Assembly (NCBI GenBank): GCA_013416485.1
Contig: JACCEO010000003.1
Location: 124,001 to 188,000 of the forward strand
DNA: 64,000 bases
Direction of reading: 5' to 3'
Source of the DNA: Alcaligenaceae bacterium
Lineage (GTDB): Bacteria; Pseudomonadota; Gammaproteobacteria; Burkholderiales; Burkholderiaceae_B
This document shows, in pieces, positions 28,807-39,596 of this stretch (positions within the stretch are counted from its first letter, which is position 1; each line of letters starts with the position of its first letter). The notes below the pieces were generated by a model. That model was not told where the DNA came from. It saw only the letters and a program-made list of their open reading frames with translations, and searched no databases. Both the position numbers and the translations under genes were made by a program.

Positions 28807-29642
28807 GAGAAAATTCCATATTCTGTGGCTAGCCACACATTGATTGCATCTACTGTCGCTTTGACATCATGCACCCGTACCATACGCGCACCTCGTGCCA
28901 CCCCAGCTAGGGCAGCAGCGATGCTACCTGCCATCCTTTCCGAAGGTTCGCCGCCAGTGACATGCCCTATCATGGACTTGCGCGACACACCCAACAACCA
29001 CGGGTAATGGCCAACTTTAAGATCATCTAATTGACGTAATAACTGATAGTTTTGGGCCGCTGTTTTACCAAAGCCAAAACCAGGATCCAAGGCAATACGC
29101 TGGGCAGCAATACCCGCATCTTGTAGCGCAAGCACTCGGTTTTGAAAAAACTGACGCACCTGACGGATGATATCGTCATATGCAGGGGCTTGCTGCATGG
29201 TTTTAGGCTGGCCCTGCATATGCATAACGCATAAACCGCAGTTATAGCCTGCAACCGCCTGTAAAGCCCCCGGCTGACGTAACGCATAGATATCATTGAT
29301 CATGTCGGCACCCGCATCCAAGGCCAGTGTCATCACCTGTGGTTTGAAGGTATCAACCGATAAGGGGATACCCAAGCCACGCAAGCCTTCAATAACCGGC
29401 AAGATACGTTGCGCTTCGTCGGCAGCTGACACCGGCTCAGCTCCTGGACGGGTAGACTCGCCACCAATATCCAACAGGTGTGCGCCTTGACTATGCAATA
29501 AACGCCCATGCGCTATCGCCTGCTCGGCAGAGAAATGTGCAGCGCCATCCGAAAAGGAGTCTGGCGTGACATTGACAATACCCATAACAAGTGGGCGCTC
29601 GAGACTTAGCTCGAAGCGCCCACATTGAAAGACTAAACCCAT
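28803..29642 (-). CDS. folP: Dihydropteroate synthase
   Basis: A 279-residue enzyme joining p-aminobenzoate to dihydropterin pyrophosphate in folate synthesis; it is the sulfonamide target. Both signatures are present: [13 protein letters not shown] near the N-terminus and [23 protein letters not shown] and SRKSMIG follow as usual. It lies 17 bp after ftsH and overlaps glmM, the common ftsH-folP-glmM order. Confidence 0.97.
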   Translation of the reverse strand: MGLVFQCGRFELSLERPLVMGIVNVTPDSFSDGAAHFSAEQAIAHGRLLHSQGAHLLDIGGESTRPGAEPVSAADEAQRILPVIEGLRGLGIPLSVDTFKPQVMTLALDAGADMINDIYALRQPGALQAVAGYNCGLCVMHMQGQPKTMQQAPAYDDIIRQVRQFFQNRVLALQDAGIAAQRIALDPGFGFGKTAAQNYQLLRQLDDLKVGHYPWLLGVSRKSMIGHVTGGEPSERMAGSIAAALAGVARGARMVRVHDVKATVDAINVWLATEYGIFS

Positions 29643-29659
29643 AGTGCAGTATTTAGGCC

Positions 29660-31561
29660 CTACACAGGTGTAGCGGCAGCCTTACCGTTATCATCGGGAG
29701 CCACACCAGCAGAGGGAGGTGTGTTGTCAGATGCATCTGTGGAAGGCTCTATGACTTTAGGAGGACGTGGTGCACGACCTTCCATGATGTCGTCAATTTG
29801 ATCGGCATCTATAGTTTCCCATTCCAGCAGCGCCGCTGTCATGGCTTCCATTTTGTCACGGTTGTCTTCGATAATTTTACGCGCTACGGTGTACTGTTCG
29901 TCGATAATGGCACGGATCTCCATATCGACCTTTTGCATGGTGGCTTCGGACACGTGAGTGGTTTTCGTAACGCTACGACCTAAGAAGACTTCGCCTTCAT
30001 TTTCAGCGTAAACCACAGGGCCCAAGGAGTCCGTCATGCCGTAGCGAGTAACGATGTCACGCGCAATGGCAGTAGCACGCTCGAAGTCGTTAGAAGCGCC
30101 AGTCGTCATTTGATTCATGAAGACTTCTTCGGCAATACGACCGCCAAACAGCACAGCTATCATGTTTAGCAAGCGCTCTTTGTCCATGCTGTAGCGATCG
30201 CTATCAGGCAATTGCATAGTAACGCCCAGGGCACGACCACGCGGAATGATAGTGACCTTGTGTACAGGGTCAGTTTTTGGCAGGCAACGCGCTACCAGCG
30301 CATGACCGGATTCGTGGTAAGCGGTATTGCGACGCTCTTCTTCGGGCATGATAAGCGAACGACGCTCGGCACCCATGATGATTTTATCTTTGGCTTTTTC
30401 GAAGTCGCTCATGTCGACCATACGGCCATTACGACGTGCAGCAAACAAGGCTGCTTCGTTAACCAAGTTGGCCAGATCAGCGCCAGAAAAACCAGGTGTA
30501 CCACGTGCCAAGATCATGGCGTCAACGTTACTAGCCAGAGGAACCTTGCGCATATGAACTTTCAGGATTTGCTCACGGCCACGGATATCGGGCAGTGACA
30601 CCACCACCTGGCGGTCAAAACGACCAGGACGCAGCAAGGCTGGATCCAGAACGTCTGGACGGTTGGTGGCAGCAATGACCAACACACCATGCGTGGTTTC
30701 AAAGCCATCCATTTCAACCAGCAACTGGTTCAAAGTTTGTTCGCGTTCGTCGTTACCACCGCCCAAACCGGCGCCACGCTGGCGACCCACCGCATCGATT
30801 TCATCAATAAAAATAATGCAAGGTGCTTGCTTTTTGGCGTTTTCGAACATGTCGCGTACACGGGATGCACCCACGCCCACAAACATTTCGACGAAATCAG
30901 AGCCAGAAATACTAAAGAATGGCACTTTGGCTTCGCCAGCAATGGCCTTGGCCAGCAGCGTTTTACCAGTACCCGGCGAACCTACCATCAGCACACCACG
31001 TGGAATGCGACCACCCAGGCGTTGAAACTTAGTGGGATCGCGCAAGAAGTCAACCAGTTCCTGGACGTCTTCCTTAGCTTCATCGCAACCAGCTACATCA
31101 GCAAAGGTAATGTGATTGGTATTTTCGTCCATCATGCGAGCACGGGATTTGCCAAAGCTAAACGCCCCGCCCTTGCCGCCACCTTGCATTTGACGCATGA
31201 AAAACACCCATACGCCGATTAGCAGCAGCATGGGGAACCATGAGATAAACAAGCTGGTCATGAACGATGGTTCTTCGCGGGCTTTACCCGAAACCTGTAC
31301 CCCGGACTTAACCAGTTCAGGCACCATCCAGAGATCGCCTGGCGAGGTCAAACTGTAAGGACGGCCTGCATCAGGGGTTACGAATAAGGTATCGCCCTGG
31401 ATATCGACCTTATTAATGCGACCACCTTGGGCATCGGTCATGAATTGTGTATAGGTTACGGTATCCGTGGTGGGCGCACGTCCATCAAACTGTTTAAAAA
31501 CAGTGAACAGAACCAGCGCAATAACCATCCATATCGCAACCTTGGAAAACGAGTTGTTCAA
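29660..31561 (-). CDS. ftsH: ATP-dependent zinc metalloprotease FtsH
   Basis: A 633-residue membrane-anchored AAA+ protease that degrades misfolded membrane proteins and regulators such as LpxC. Seen: a transmembrane helix (about 9-23), a periplasmic domain, a second helix (about 104-122), Walker A GSPGTGKT (194-201), Walker [10 protein letters not shown], the SRH region ([17 protein letters not shown]) and the zinc site HESGH (416-420). The start is TTG at 31561: the N-terminus [13 protein letters not shown] is family-like and GGAG sits seven bases before it. Confidence 0.96.
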   Translation of the reverse strand: MNNSFSKVAIWMVIALVLFTVFKQFDGRAPTTDTVTYTQFMTDAQGGRINKVDIQGDTLFVTPDAGRPYSLTSPGDLWMVPELVKSGVQVSGKAREEPSFMTSLFISWFPMLLLIGVWVFFMRQMQGGGKGGAFSFGKSRARMMDENTNHITFADVAGCDEAKEDVQELVDFLRDPTKFQRLGGRIPRGVLMVGSPGTGKTLLAKAIAGEAKVPFFSISGSDFVEMFVGVGASRVRDMFENAKKQAPCIIFIDEIDAVGRQRGAGLGGGNDEREQTLNQLLVEMDGFETTHGVLVIAATNRPDVLDPALLRPGRFDRQVVVSLPDIRGREQILKVHMRKVPLASNVDAMILARGTPGFSGADLANLVNEAALFAARRNGRMVDMSDFEKAKDKIIMGAERRSLIMPEEERRNTAYHESGHALVARCLPKTDPVHKVTIIPRGRALGVTMQLPDSDRYSMDKERLLNMIAVLFGGRIAEEVFMNQMTTGASNDFERATAIARDIVTRYGMTDSLGPVVYAENEGEVFLGRSVTKTTHVSEATMQKVDMEIRAIIDEQYTVARKIIEDNRDKMEAMTAALLEWETIDADQIDDIMEGRAPRPPKVIEPSTDASDNTPPSAGVAPDDNGKAAATPV

Positions 31562-31667
31562 AGCCTATCTCCATATAGCGACTTGCCCAACCCCGCAACT
31601 ACGGCAGCAAAACAAGCATGTCAATGACTCATTCTACCTGATAGCAGGAGTCGTGTTTACTAAAGCC

Positions 31668-32303
31668 CTATGGTTTAAGGCCCCTTCCAACCAGAAAAGT
31701 TTCAGAGGATCGATCTCTGGACGCTTTTGGTTTGCGCTCGACGACCCGCGTAAAGCGTTGCTTAAAGGAATGGACGATTTGCGAGAACCCACTGCCATGA
31801 AATGCTTTGACGATAAGCGCACCATCTGGCTTTAAGTGATGTTCTGCAAAGTCCAGTGCCAAATCGCATAAATGCTGGATACGGGCTGAATCCGCAGAGC
31901 TTACTCCTGATAGATTGGGGGCCATATCCGAAATAACAAGGTCTACTTGTTGATTCCCTAACAATTCTTTCAATTGATCCAGTACCGTATCTTCCCGGAA
32001 GTCACCCTGGATAAACTCTACCCCAGCTATTGCTTCCATAGGTAGGATATCCAGCGCGATAATACGTCCATTAATTATGCCGCCTGCTTCTACCAGGCGT
32101 TCACGCACCACTTGCGACCAACTACCTGGTGTAGCGCCTAAATCGATCACAGTGTCGCCAGGGCGCAACAGTTTTTCAGTGTCTAGGATTTCGGTCAGTT
32201 TGAACGCTGCCCTAGCCCTATAGCCTTTCTGTTGCGCCATTTTGACGTAGGGATCATTTATATGCTGGTGTACCCATTCTTTTGAGAATTTTTTCTTGGC
32301 CAT
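31668..32303 (-). CDS. rlmE: 23S rRNA 2'-O-ribose U2552 methyltransferase
   Basis: A 211-residue RrmJ/FtsJ protein that methylates U2552 in the 23S A-loop, aiding 50S assembly. The SAM site [14 protein letters not shown] is at 52-65 and the catalytic K-D-K-E tetrad fits Lys35, Asp126, Lys166 and Glu201. Length matches E. coli. Its ATG is only 17 bp from the divergent yhbY start. ftsH follows 106 bp downstream on the same strand, the usual order. Confidence 0.95.
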   Translation of the reverse strand: MAKKKFSKEWVHQHINDPYVKMAQQKGYRARAAFKLTEILDTEKLLRPGDTVIDLGATPGSWSQVVRERLVEAGGIINGRIIALDILPMEAIAGVEFIQGDFREDTVLDQLKELLGNQQVDLVISDMAPNLSGVSSADSARIQHLCDLALDFAEHHLKPDGALIVKAFHGSGFSQIVHSFKQRFTRVVERKPKASRDRSSETFLVGRGLKP

Positions 32304-32320
32304 TCCCGTACAATCTCGTT

Positions 32321-32893
32321 ATGCCTAAAATTGAAATTACTTCCCAAGAGCGCAGCGCTCTTCGCGCTGAAGCCCATCCTTTGCGCCCCGTCGTCCTAAT
32401 TGGCGATCGCGGCTTGTCTGAATCGGTACTGAAAGAAATCGATCAGAACCTGAATGCCCACCAATTGATCAAGGTGCGCGTCGCTGGCGACGACCGGGAT
32501 GCCCGCGTCGCCATTTACGACGAAATCTGCGAGACCCTGTCTTGTGCACCCATACATCATTTGGGCAAGATGCTGATCATTTACCGTCCTACTGCCACTA
32601 CTGTACAAGCCCAGATCGAAACCGAATACGGTACCCGTGCTGTACGCAAGCCCTCTGAGCCACACACACCTAAAAAGCTGGCGGCCGAAGGCGTAACACG
32701 TACCCGTCGCGGCGAAATTGCCAAGCGAGCCGCTTTGAAAACCGAACGCCTGGAAAATGCACCACCACGCGAACGCCACGCCACAGTCGCTGCTGGTAGA
32801 GCCCTATCAGAGCGCTTTGGTGGACCTAAAAAGTCTGGACCACGCCGTACTGGTAGCGCCTTGTCTTTGCGGGCCGGACGCCGTGGCCGTTAA
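32321..32893 (+). CDS. yhbY: CRS1/YhbY-type RNA-binding protein with basic tail
   Basis: A 190-residue protein. The first 95 residues are the CRM (YhbY) domain associated with the 50S ribosome precursor, with LRAEAHPLRPVVLIGDRGLS and HQLIKVRVAGDDRDAR. E. coli YhbY is only about 97 residues, so the roughly 90-residue Arg/Lys-rich tail (ending SGPRRTGSALSLRAGRRGR) is an extension, probably for RNA binding. The ATG at 32321 is preferred; an upstream reading frame to 32282 would overlap rlmE. There is no ribosome-binding site in the 17-bp gap, so a leaderless mRNA is possible. Confidence 0.88.
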   Translation: MPKIEITSQERSALRAEAHPLRPVVLIGDRGLSESVLKEIDQNLNAHQLIKVRVAGDDRDARVAIYDEICETLSCAPIHHLGKMLIIYRPTATTVQAQIETEYGTRAVRKPSEPHTPKKLAAEGVTRTRRGEIAKRAALKTERLENAPPRERHATVAAGRALSERFGGPKKSGPRRTGSALSLRAGRRGR

Positions 32894-32917
32894 TAGCGAA
32901 TTACGCTAGACAGCCAA

Positions 32918-32956
32918 AACCTGCAAAGCCCACATACATAAGTATACGGGCTTTGC
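32918..32956 (-). terminator. Terminator candidate between yhbY and greA
   Basis: A perfect 9-bp stem (32923-32931 with 32948-32956) with a 16-base loop lies in the 95-bp gap between convergent yhbY and greA. On the minus strand it is followed by AGGTTTTGG, a weak U-run, so it more likely ends greA. Confidence 0.55.
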
Positions 32957-32988
32957 TTAGGTAAATAATGCAGCGTATGGGCTAATGC

Positions 32989-33465
32989 TTAAATATAGCT
33001 TATGCCCAACACTTCATATTCGCGTAATCCCGCGGGTGCGTGAACTTCCACCACATCGCCCAGGCTTTTGCCAATTAAGGCCCTAGCCACAGGGCTAGAT
33101 ACAGAAATACGGTTTTCACGTATATCGGCTTCGACATCACCCACAATCTGGTAAGTAACGCGCACGCCAGATTCCAGATCTTCGATTTCCACAGTAGCAC
33201 CAAACACAGCCTTGCCTTCCACATCCAAGGTGGACGGGTCTATGATTTGGGCATTCGACAATGTGCCTTCCAGTTCCTGAATACGGCCTTCGACAAAGGC
33301 TTGGCGCTCACGTGCGGCGTCGTACTCGGCATTTTCGGACAGGTCACCCTGAGCCCTGGCCTCGGCGATGGAATTAATAACATCGGGGCGTTCTTTGGTT
33401 TTCAACCTATGCAATTCTGCTTGCAGGCGTTCAGCACCCTGCATAGTCAACGGTATCGCAGACAT
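32989..33465 (-). CDS. greA: Transcript-cleavage factor GreA
   Basis: A 158-residue factor that enters the RNA polymerase secondary channel and stimulates cleavage of backtracked RNA. Seen: the N-terminal coiled coil with acidic tip GDLSENAEYDAARERQAFVE and the C-terminal FKBP-like domain (VEVHAPAGLREYEVLGI). The start at 33465 (MSAIPLTMQGAERLQ) follows AGGAATATT. A terminator-like hairpin ends about 25 bp before this start. The gene follows uraA-carBA on the same strand. Confidence 0.95.
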   Translation of the reverse strand: MSAIPLTMQGAERLQAELHRLKTKERPDVINSIAEARAQGDLSENAEYDAARERQAFVEGRIQELEGTLSNAQIIDPSTLDVEGKAVFGATVEIEDLESGVRVTYQIVGDVEADIRENRISVSSPVARALIGKSLGDVVEVHAPAGLREYEVLGISYI

Positions 33466-33479
33466 AATATTCCTGAGAA

Positions 33480-33510
33480 AAGTAAAAAGACGCTCGTGAT
33501 AAACGAGCGC
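33480..33510 (-). promoter_or_regulatory. Terminator-like hairpin in the greA leader
   Basis: On the minus strand CGCTCGT (in 33509-33501) pairs with ACGAGCG (33497-33491) around a short loop and is followed by TCTTTTTACTTTT, ending 15 bp before the greA ATG. This is a textbook intrinsic terminator placed in front of, not behind, a gene, so it may attenuate greA or yield a short leader RNA. Confidence 0.6.
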
Positions 33511-33613
33511 CTGATAATAATTGGGTAGACACAATGGCAGAGCGCCCTGTGTTAAGACCTAGAGTAAAACGCGTAAACAGTATGCTTGTAACTACACCGC
33601 TGTTTTACCCGTC

Positions 33614-33648
33614 TAAAGCAAAATCCTGGCCTAGTACAGATCCAGGAT
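33614..33648 (-). terminator. Terminator downstream of uraA
   Basis: On the minus strand, 23 bp after the uraA stop, ATCCTGG (33648-33642) pairs with CCAGGAT (33629-33623) around a 12-base loop, followed by TTTGCTTT. It would end the carA-carB-uraA transcript. The remaining 33511-33613 presumably carries the greA promoter, not defined here. Confidence 0.65.
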
Positions 33649-33671
33649 GCTATATGTATTGTGGTCAACAA

Positions 33672-35006
33672 TCACGGAAATTGCAAGCCCTTGCGCGAGC
33701 CCAAACGCAACAAGGCATATAAGATAATAGCACCAAAGGTGGCGGTTCCTATACCATCCAGCTTAAATGCACCGAATTGCACCGAGAAATTACCCGCTCC
33801 CATAATTAGAGTGACTGCGGCCACGATCAAGTTACGGTTATCGCTGAAATCGACCTGATTAACGACCCAGATACGAGCACCAGCGACGGCGATCAAACCA
33901 AACACAACCACCGACATACCACCTAGTACTGGTCCAGGTATAGTTTGTATCAGTGCCCCAAATTTAGGGGAAAAGCCCAAGGCAATGGCTATCAGGGCTG
34001 CCAATACAAATACTAACGAGGAATAAATACGTGTCACAGTCATGACGCCGATATTTTCTGCGTAGGTAGTCACACCGGTGCCACCAACAGCACCAGCTAC
34101 CATCGTGGCAACCCCATCGCCCACAAAGGCACGGCCTAAATAGCGATCCAGATCCTTGCCTGTCATGGCACTAACTGCCTTGATATGACCCAGGTTTTCA
34201 GCCACCAAAATAATCGCAACTGGGGCAATAATACTAATAGCGTGCCCCTGAAACACAGGCGCTGAGAACTGAGGCAAACCCAACCAAGCCGCATTGGCTA
34301 CGCCAGCAAAGCTAATGGGAGCATCGCCCCAACCCAATACATTAGTAAATATGCCATACAGCACACAGGCCAAGAACAAACCCACCAGTATCAACAAACG
34401 CTGCATAGTGCCACGAGTGTAGACAGCGATACCGCCCACGCACAATATGGTCATCAAAGCCATTAACGCATCGAAGGTGCTGCCACCCATAGCGCCTTTT
34501 GCTGCAATCGGGGCTAAATTCAAGCCAATAACAGCCACAATCGCCCCGGTAACTACAGGCGGCATGAGGTTGTTAATCCACTGCGCTCCATTTCCCGATC
34601 TGGCATTAATAAACCAGACCAATAAGCCAATCAGGGTATAGACCAAGCCACAAATAATAATTGCACCCAGGGCCACGCCAATATTGACGTTAGCCCCTGC
34701 GCCAGCATAGCCCGTGACAGCAATGACACCACCAATAAACGCAAAGCTAGACCCTAAATAGCTAGGGACCCGACCACCAACAAACAGGAAAAAAATCAAC
34801 GTACCTATGCCGGACATCAAAATCGCGACGTTCGCATCGAAACCCATCAGCAAGGGTGCCAGTATGGTAGAACCAAACATGGCGACCACGTGCTGCGCTC
34901 CCATAGCGATATTTTGCGGCCATGACAGGCGTTCGTCGGGCTGCACCACGACATCTGCCTGACCGCCTGGCACCAACCGCCAGCGCGGGAAATATGAACT
35001 CGACAT
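33672..35006 (-). CDS. uraA: NCS2 uracil/xanthine permease, UraA-like
   Basis: A 444-residue membrane protein with 12-14 helices of the nucleobase:cation symporter-2 family. Seen: LSWPQNIAMGAQHVVAMFGSTILAPLLMGF at the N-terminus (shown here as a long motif at about 28-57), VAENLGHIKAVSAMTGKDL with the substrate-site glutamate, and GDGVATMVAGAVGGTGVTTYAENIG. These match UraA-type uracil importers. It follows carB by 21 bp, so salvage uptake is tied to de novo pyrimidine synthesis. Xanthine or urate permeases are the alternative, but context favours uracil. Confidence 0.88.
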   Translation of the reverse strand: MSSSYFPRWRLVPGGQADVVVQPDERLSWPQNIAMGAQHVVAMFGSTILAPLLMGFDANVAILMSGIGTLIFFLFVGGRVPSYLGSSFAFIGGVIAVTGYAGAGANVNIGVALGAIIICGLVYTLIGLLVWFINARSGNGAQWINNLMPPVVTGAIVAVIGLNLAPIAAKGAMGGSTFDALMALMTILCVGGIAVYTRGTMQRLLILVGLFLACVLYGIFTNVLGWGDAPISFAGVANAAWLGLPQFSAPVFQGHAISIIAPVAIILVAENLGHIKAVSAMTGKDLDRYLGRAFVGDGVATMVAGAVGGTGVTTYAENIGVMTVTRIYSSLVFVLAALIAIALGFSPKFGALIQTIPGPVLGGMSVVVFGLIAVAGARIWVVNQVDFSDNRNLIVAAVTLIMGAGNFSVQFGAFKLDGIGTATFGAIILYALLRLGSRKGLQFP

Positions 35007-35027
35007 AGGAAACCCGTCTATTGTTAT

Positions 35028-38000
35028 TTATTGTGTCGGTAAAGCAGCATGCAGATCTTGTAAGGAATAGACCTTAAGACCACCGCCCTCGCGTAAGTAC
35101 TTCAACCCTTCCACAGCCGCTAGTGCACCGGGGATGGTGGTGAAGAAAGTGACACCTGCAGCCAATGCGTTAGTACGAATAAGGCGTGAGTCAGCAATCG
35201 CGTTACGACGTTCTTCGACCGTATTAATCACCAGGGCAATGTCCCGGTTTTTAATCATGTCAACGATGTGCGGACGCCCTTCAGTGACTTTGTTCACGAC
35301 TTGTACTGCCAGACCAGCTTCTTGGATGGCAGCAGCTGTGCCTCGGGTAGCAATAATTTTGAAACCCAAGCCTATCAGGCCACGAGCGACTTCCACAGCA
35401 CGCGGTTTGTCTTGACCACGTACGCTAATAAAGACCGTACCGGACTCTGGGAGCAAGGCACTGGCAGCCAATTGCGATTTCACAAAAGCTTCGCCAAAGC
35501 TTTCGCCCACACCCATGACTTCACCCGTGGATTTCATTTCTGGGCCCAGTATGGTGTCTACGCCAGGAAACTTATTGAAGGGGAAGACGGCTTCTTTGAC
35601 GGAATAGAAAGGCGGCACGATTTCGCGTGTGATGCCCTGCTGATCCAGTGTTATCCCTGCCATAGCACGCGCGGCAATTTTAGCCATTTGCAAGCCGGTC
35701 GCTTTGGAAACATAAGGAACCGTACGCGAAGCACGTGGGTTGACCTCGAGTACGTAAACGTCACCATCCTGGATAGCAAACTGTACGTTCATCAGGCCTT
35801 TAACGTTTAGCGCCTTGGCCATCAGGGCGGTTTGACGCTTAATTTCGTCAACCACATCATCTGACAAGGAATACGGAGGCAAGCTACACGCTGAGTCACC
35901 CGAGTGGACACCAGCCTGTTCGATGTGCTCCATGACGCCGCCTATGAACACTCTAGTGCCATCAGAAATACAGTCCACATCGACTTCTGTAGCGTTGTTC
36001 AGAAAGTGATCCAACAGCACGGGAGAATCATTGCTGACCTTGACGGCCTCGCGCATGTAGCGCTCCAGATCTTGCTGTTCGTGCACAATTTCCATGGCAC
36101 GACCACCCAACACGTAACTTGGGCGGACCACCAGTGGATAGCCGATTTCAGCAGCCAGAACAAGCGCTTCGCCTTCGGTACGGGCGGTACGGTTAGGCGG
36201 CTGACGCAAGCCCAGCTTGGACAAGAGCTTCTGGAAACGCTCGCGGTCTTCGGCCACGTCGATGGACTCGGGACTCGTACCAATAATAGGTACACCATTC
36301 GCTTCCAAAGCACGTGCCAATTTCAATGGGGTCTGACCACCATACTGCACAATAACGCCAACCGGATTTTCACGGTAAACGATTTCCAGCACGTCTTCCA
36401 GAGTGAGCGGCTCGAAGTACAGACGATCAGATGTGTCGTAGTCGGTAGAAACGGTCTCAGGGTTACAGTTCACCATGATGGTTTCGTAACCATCTTCGCG
36501 TAGAGCTAAGGCTGCGTGCACACAGCAGTAGTCGAACTCAATACCCTGACCTATGCGGTTAGGCCCACCACCCAGTACGATAATTTTTTTCTTATCGGTA
36601 GGTTGTGACTCGCATTCGTCTTCATAGGTGGAGTACATATACGCGGTATGCGTGGGGAACTCGGCAGCGCAGGTATCTACACGTTTGTACACCGGACGCA
36701 CATTCAGCTGATGGCGTAAACGACGCACTTCGGTTTCAGACGTGTCCAGCAAAAACGCCAAGCGACGATCCGAGAAACCACGACGTTTCAGTTGCCATAC
36801 GGTGTCGTAGTCCAGGTCGGCCAGTGTTTTTTGCTCAAGGGCCAGTTCGATATCAACGATTTCTTTGATTTGTGCAAGAAACCAGGGATCTATACTGGTC
36901 AGGCTTTGAACTTCTTCTAAACTAAAACCTTGTGCGAAAGCATCACCCACGTACCAGATACGCTCTGGACCAGGCTCGCCCAGCTCAACCTGTAGTTTTT
37001 CACGATCTGTGGTTTTTTGATTCAGGCCATCGACGCCAACTTCCAGACCGCGCAAGGCCTTTTGGAAGGATTCCTGGAAGGTACGACCTATGGCCATGAC
37101 CTCGCCCACGGATTTCATTTGCGTGGTCAGGCGGGAATCGGCCTGAGGGAATTTTTCAAAGGCGAAACGCGGCACCTTGGTAACGACGTAATCGATGCTG
37201 GGCTCGAAGGACGCGGGGGTCAAGCCGCCCGTGATTTCGTTTTGCAATTCGTCCAGGGTATAACCCACAGCCAGTCGTGCGGCCACTTTGGCAATAGGAA
37301 AACCAGTCGCTTTGGATGCCAAGGCGGATGAACGCGACACACGCGGATTCATTTCGATGACTATCATACGGCCGTTTTCTGGGTTCACAGAAAACTGTAC
37401 GTTGGAGCCACCAGTATCGACGCCAATTTCACGCAAAACCGCTATCGAGGCGTTACGCATGATTTGGTATTCTTTGTCGGTCAGAGTCTGGGCTGGGGCA
37501 ACCGTAATCGAGTCACCTGTATGCACCCCCATAGGGTCCAGATTTTCTATCGAACAAATAATAATGCAATTATCGGCGCTGTCGCGCACGACTTCCATTT
37601 CGTATTCTTTCCAGCCTAACAAAGATTCTTCAATAAGCAGCTCGTTAGTTGGGGATGCTTCCAAGCCACGACGACAGATGCTTTCGAATTCTTCGCTGTT
37701 GTAGGCAATACCACCGCCTGATCCACCCATAGTGAAGCTGGGGCGTATAACGACAGGAAAACCAGAGCTGCCGGTTTGCTCGGCAATGATACGTTGAACT
37801 TCCCAAGCAGCGTCCAGACTATGAGCCACGCCCGACTTGGCCGATTCCAAGCCTATACGTGTCATAGCGTCTTTGAACTTCATGCGGTCTTCAGCCTTGT
37901 CTATGGCCTCGGCATTCGCACCAATGAGTTCAACACCGTATTTGGCCAATACGCCATGACGGTCTAGATCCAGTGCGCAATTCAGTGCCGTTTGGCCACC

Positions 38001-38270
38001 CATCGTGGGCAACAAGGCATCTGGCCTTTCACGTTCTATGATCTTTTCTACCGCTTGCCACGTAATGGGCTCGATGTAAGTGACGTCGGCGGTTTCAGGA
38101 TCCGTCATGATGGTCGCTGGGTTGCTATTGACCAATATGGTGCGGAAACCATCAGCCTTTAACGCCTTGCACGCCTGAGCGCCCGAGTAGTCGAATTCGC
38201 AGGCCTGACCAATAATGATAGGACCTGCGCCAATGATAAGGATACTTTTTATATCTAAACGCTTAGGCAT
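35028..38270 (-). CDS. carB: Carbamoyl-phosphate synthase large subunit
   Basis: A 1080-residue enzyme making carbamoyl phosphate from bicarbonate, ATP and ammonia channelled from CarA, for pyrimidine and arginine synthesis. Two homologous ATP-grasp halves are visible: each begins with an [20 protein letters not shown] or [19 protein letters not shown] motif and carries [13 protein letters not shown] or [13 protein letters not shown]. The C-terminal MGS-like allosteric domain follows from about 940. Full length. It lies 9 bp after carA. Confidence 0.98.
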   Translation of the reverse strand: MPKRLDIKSILIIGAGPIIIGQACEFDYSGAQACKALKADGFRTILVNSNPATIMTDPETADVTYIEPITWQAVEKIIERERPDALLPTMGGQTALNCALDLDRHGVLAKYGVELIGANAEAIDKAEDRMKFKDAMTRIGLESAKSGVAHSLDAAWEVQRIIAEQTGSSGFPVVIRPSFTMGGSGGGIAYNSEEFESICRRGLEASPTNELLIEESLLGWKEYEMEVVRDSADNCIIICSIENLDPMGVHTGDSITVAPAQTLTDKEYQIMRNASIAVLREIGVDTGGSNVQFSVNPENGRMIVIEMNPRVSRSSALASKATGFPIAKVAARLAVGYTLDELQNEITGGLTPASFEPSIDYVVTKVPRFAFEKFPQADSRLTTQMKSVGEVMAIGRTFQESFQKALRGLEVGVDGLNQKTTDREKLQVELGEPGPERIWYVGDAFAQGFSLEEVQSLTSIDPWFLAQIKEIVDIELALEQKTLADLDYDTVWQLKRRGFSDRRLAFLLDTSETEVRRLRHQLNVRPVYKRVDTCAAEFPTHTAYMYSTYEDECESQPTDKKKIIVLGGGPNRIGQGIEFDYCCVHAALALREDGYETIMVNCNPETVSTDYDTSDRLYFEPLTLEDVLEIVYRENPVGVIVQYGGQTPLKLARALEANGVPIIGTSPESIDVAEDRERFQKLLSKLGLRQPPNRTARTEGEALVLAAEIGYPLVVRPSYVLGGRAMEIVHEQQDLERYMREAVKVSNDSPVLLDHFLNNATEVDVDCISDGTRVFIGGVMEHIEQAGVHSGDSACSLPPYSLSDDVVDEIKRQTALMAKALNVKGLMNVQFAIQDGDVYVLEVNPRASRTVPYVSKATGLQMAKIAARAMAGITLDQQGITREIVPPFYSVKEAVFPFNKFPGVDTILGPEMKSTGEVMGVGESFGEAFVKSQLAASALLPESGTVFISVRGQDKPRAVEVARGLIGLGFKIIATRGTAAAIQEAGLAVQVVNKVTEGRPHIVDMIKNRDIALVINTVEERRNAIADSRLIRTNALAAGVTFFTTIPGALAAVEGLKYLREGGGLKVYSLQDLHAALPTQ

Positions 38271-38279
38271 AGTGCTGAA

Positions 38280-39434
38280 TTACTTTTGTGCGGCCATAAG
38301 GCCAATGAATTTGTCGAAAAGAACGGCGATATCATGGGGACCAGGACTGGCTTCGGGGTGTCCCTGAAAGCAGAATACCGGTGCGTCCGTGAGTTCAAAA
38401 CCTTGCAAAGAGCCATCAAACAACGATTTGTGCGTGGCACGAGCGTTGGCTGGCAAGGTATTGATATCAACGTTGAATTCGTGATTCTGGCTAGTGATGA
38501 AAACGCGACCAGTCGCCAGATCTTGGACTGGATGGTTATCGCCGTGATGGCCAGTTTTCATTTTGCTAATGCTGGCACCCAAGGCCATACCCAAGACCTG
38601 CTGTCCCATGCAAATACCAAACAGTGGCAGTTTTGCTTCTAGCAAGGTCTTACAAGCGTCAATCGCGTAACCACAAGCTCTGGGGTCACCAGGGCCATTG
38701 GATAAGAACACGCCATCGGGTTGCATTGCTAACACGTCTTGTGCTGGCGTTTGAGCAGGTACCAAGGTGATGCGGCAACCGCGGTCAGCCATCATGCGCA
38801 AGATATTGGTTTTAACACCAAAGTCATAGGCGACCACATGGTACTGGCTGCTAGCGGGCTGGCTAAAGCCCTGCCCCAATTGCCAGGTGCCTTCGGTCCA
38901 TTCGGTGATGGTTTTGGTGGATACCTGACTGGCCAGGTCTTTACCTGCCAAGCCGTCAAAATCACGCGCCAACTGCACTGCCCGCTGGGCATCATCACCC
39001 ACTAAGATACAAGCGCTTTGGGCACCACCCTGACGCAATAAACGCGTCAGCTTGCGGGTATCGACACCGGAAATAGCCACAATGCCATGTTCCTTAAGGT
39101 AGTCGGGTAAAGACTGTGTCGCGCGGAAGTTGGACACTCGCAACGAGCAGTCGCGCACGACAAGACCAGCAGCATGAGGGCCGGATGATTCGTTATCTTC
39201 GGGATTGATCCCGGTATTACCCACGTGTGGGTAGGTCAAAGCGACCATTTGTCCATGATAGCTAGGATCAGTCAGGACTTCCTGATATCCCGTCATGGAC
39301 GTATTAAAAACAATTTCGGCGACACTATGACCATCGGCGCCTATCGAGACACCTTTAAAGATGGAACCGTCGGCCAAGGCAAGTATTGCAGAAGGAAACC
39401 GGTTGGGTCCTTCAGGAAAAAGTGACGGCAGCAC
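38280..39434 (-). CDS. carA: Carbamoyl-phosphate synthase small subunit
   Basis: A 384-residue glutamine amidotransferase subunit. The N-terminal domain has [20 protein letters not shown]; the class I glutaminase has the nucleophile Cys in [15 protein letters not shown] and the [10 protein letters not shown] histidine. The GTG at 39434 (GGGG six bases upstream) is preferred because the likely promoter -10 sits so close that a TTG at 39461 would leave about a 5-base leader; the longer form would be 393 residues. It heads the carA-carB-uraA operon. Confidence 0.94.
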   Translation of the reverse strand: MLPSLFPEGPNRFPSAILALADGSIFKGVSIGADGHSVAEIVFNTSMTGYQEVLTDPSYHGQMVALTYPHVGNTGINPEDNESSGPHAAGLVVRDCSLRVSNFRATQSLPDYLKEHGIVAISGVDTRKLTRLLRQGGAQSACILVGDDAQRAVQLARDFDGLAGKDLASQVSTKTITEWTEGTWQLGQGFSQPASSQYHVVAYDFGVKTNILRMMADRGCRITLVPAQTPAQDVLAMQPDGVFLSNGPGDPRACGYAIDACKTLLEAKLPLFGICMGQQVLGMALGASISKMKTGHHGDNHPVQDLATGRVFITSQNHEFNVDINTLPANARATHKSLFDGSLQGFELTDAPVFCFQGHPEASPGPHDIAVLFDKFIGLMAAQK

Positions 39435-39473
39435 TGTAAACCCCAGTTTTAAATTCAACAATTAAACCTTCCG

Positions 39474-39479
39474 ATTATA
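39474..39479 (-). promoter_or_regulatory. Probable -10 element of carA
   Basis: A perfect TATAAT on the minus strand, 39 bp upstream of the GTG start. No convincing -35 lies at 16-18 bp. PyrR-type or arginine operators are not recognisable in the rest of 39480-39596. Confidence 0.45.
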
Positions 39480-39596
39480 GCGCGAGTACAAGCACTTAAA
39501 CACAATTAATCTGTGCGCCGCCCTAACTATGCGATTACACCTGAAATCGTCTACAGTTAATGTCATACTTTGTCTTGTAAACCCCGTTTAAGCACT

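Noticed and set aside
35268-35810. A 180-codon open reading frame opposite carB
   Set aside because: It is the antisense shadow of a strongly conserved gene, with cysteine/histidine/phenylalanine-rich composition typical of such shadows.
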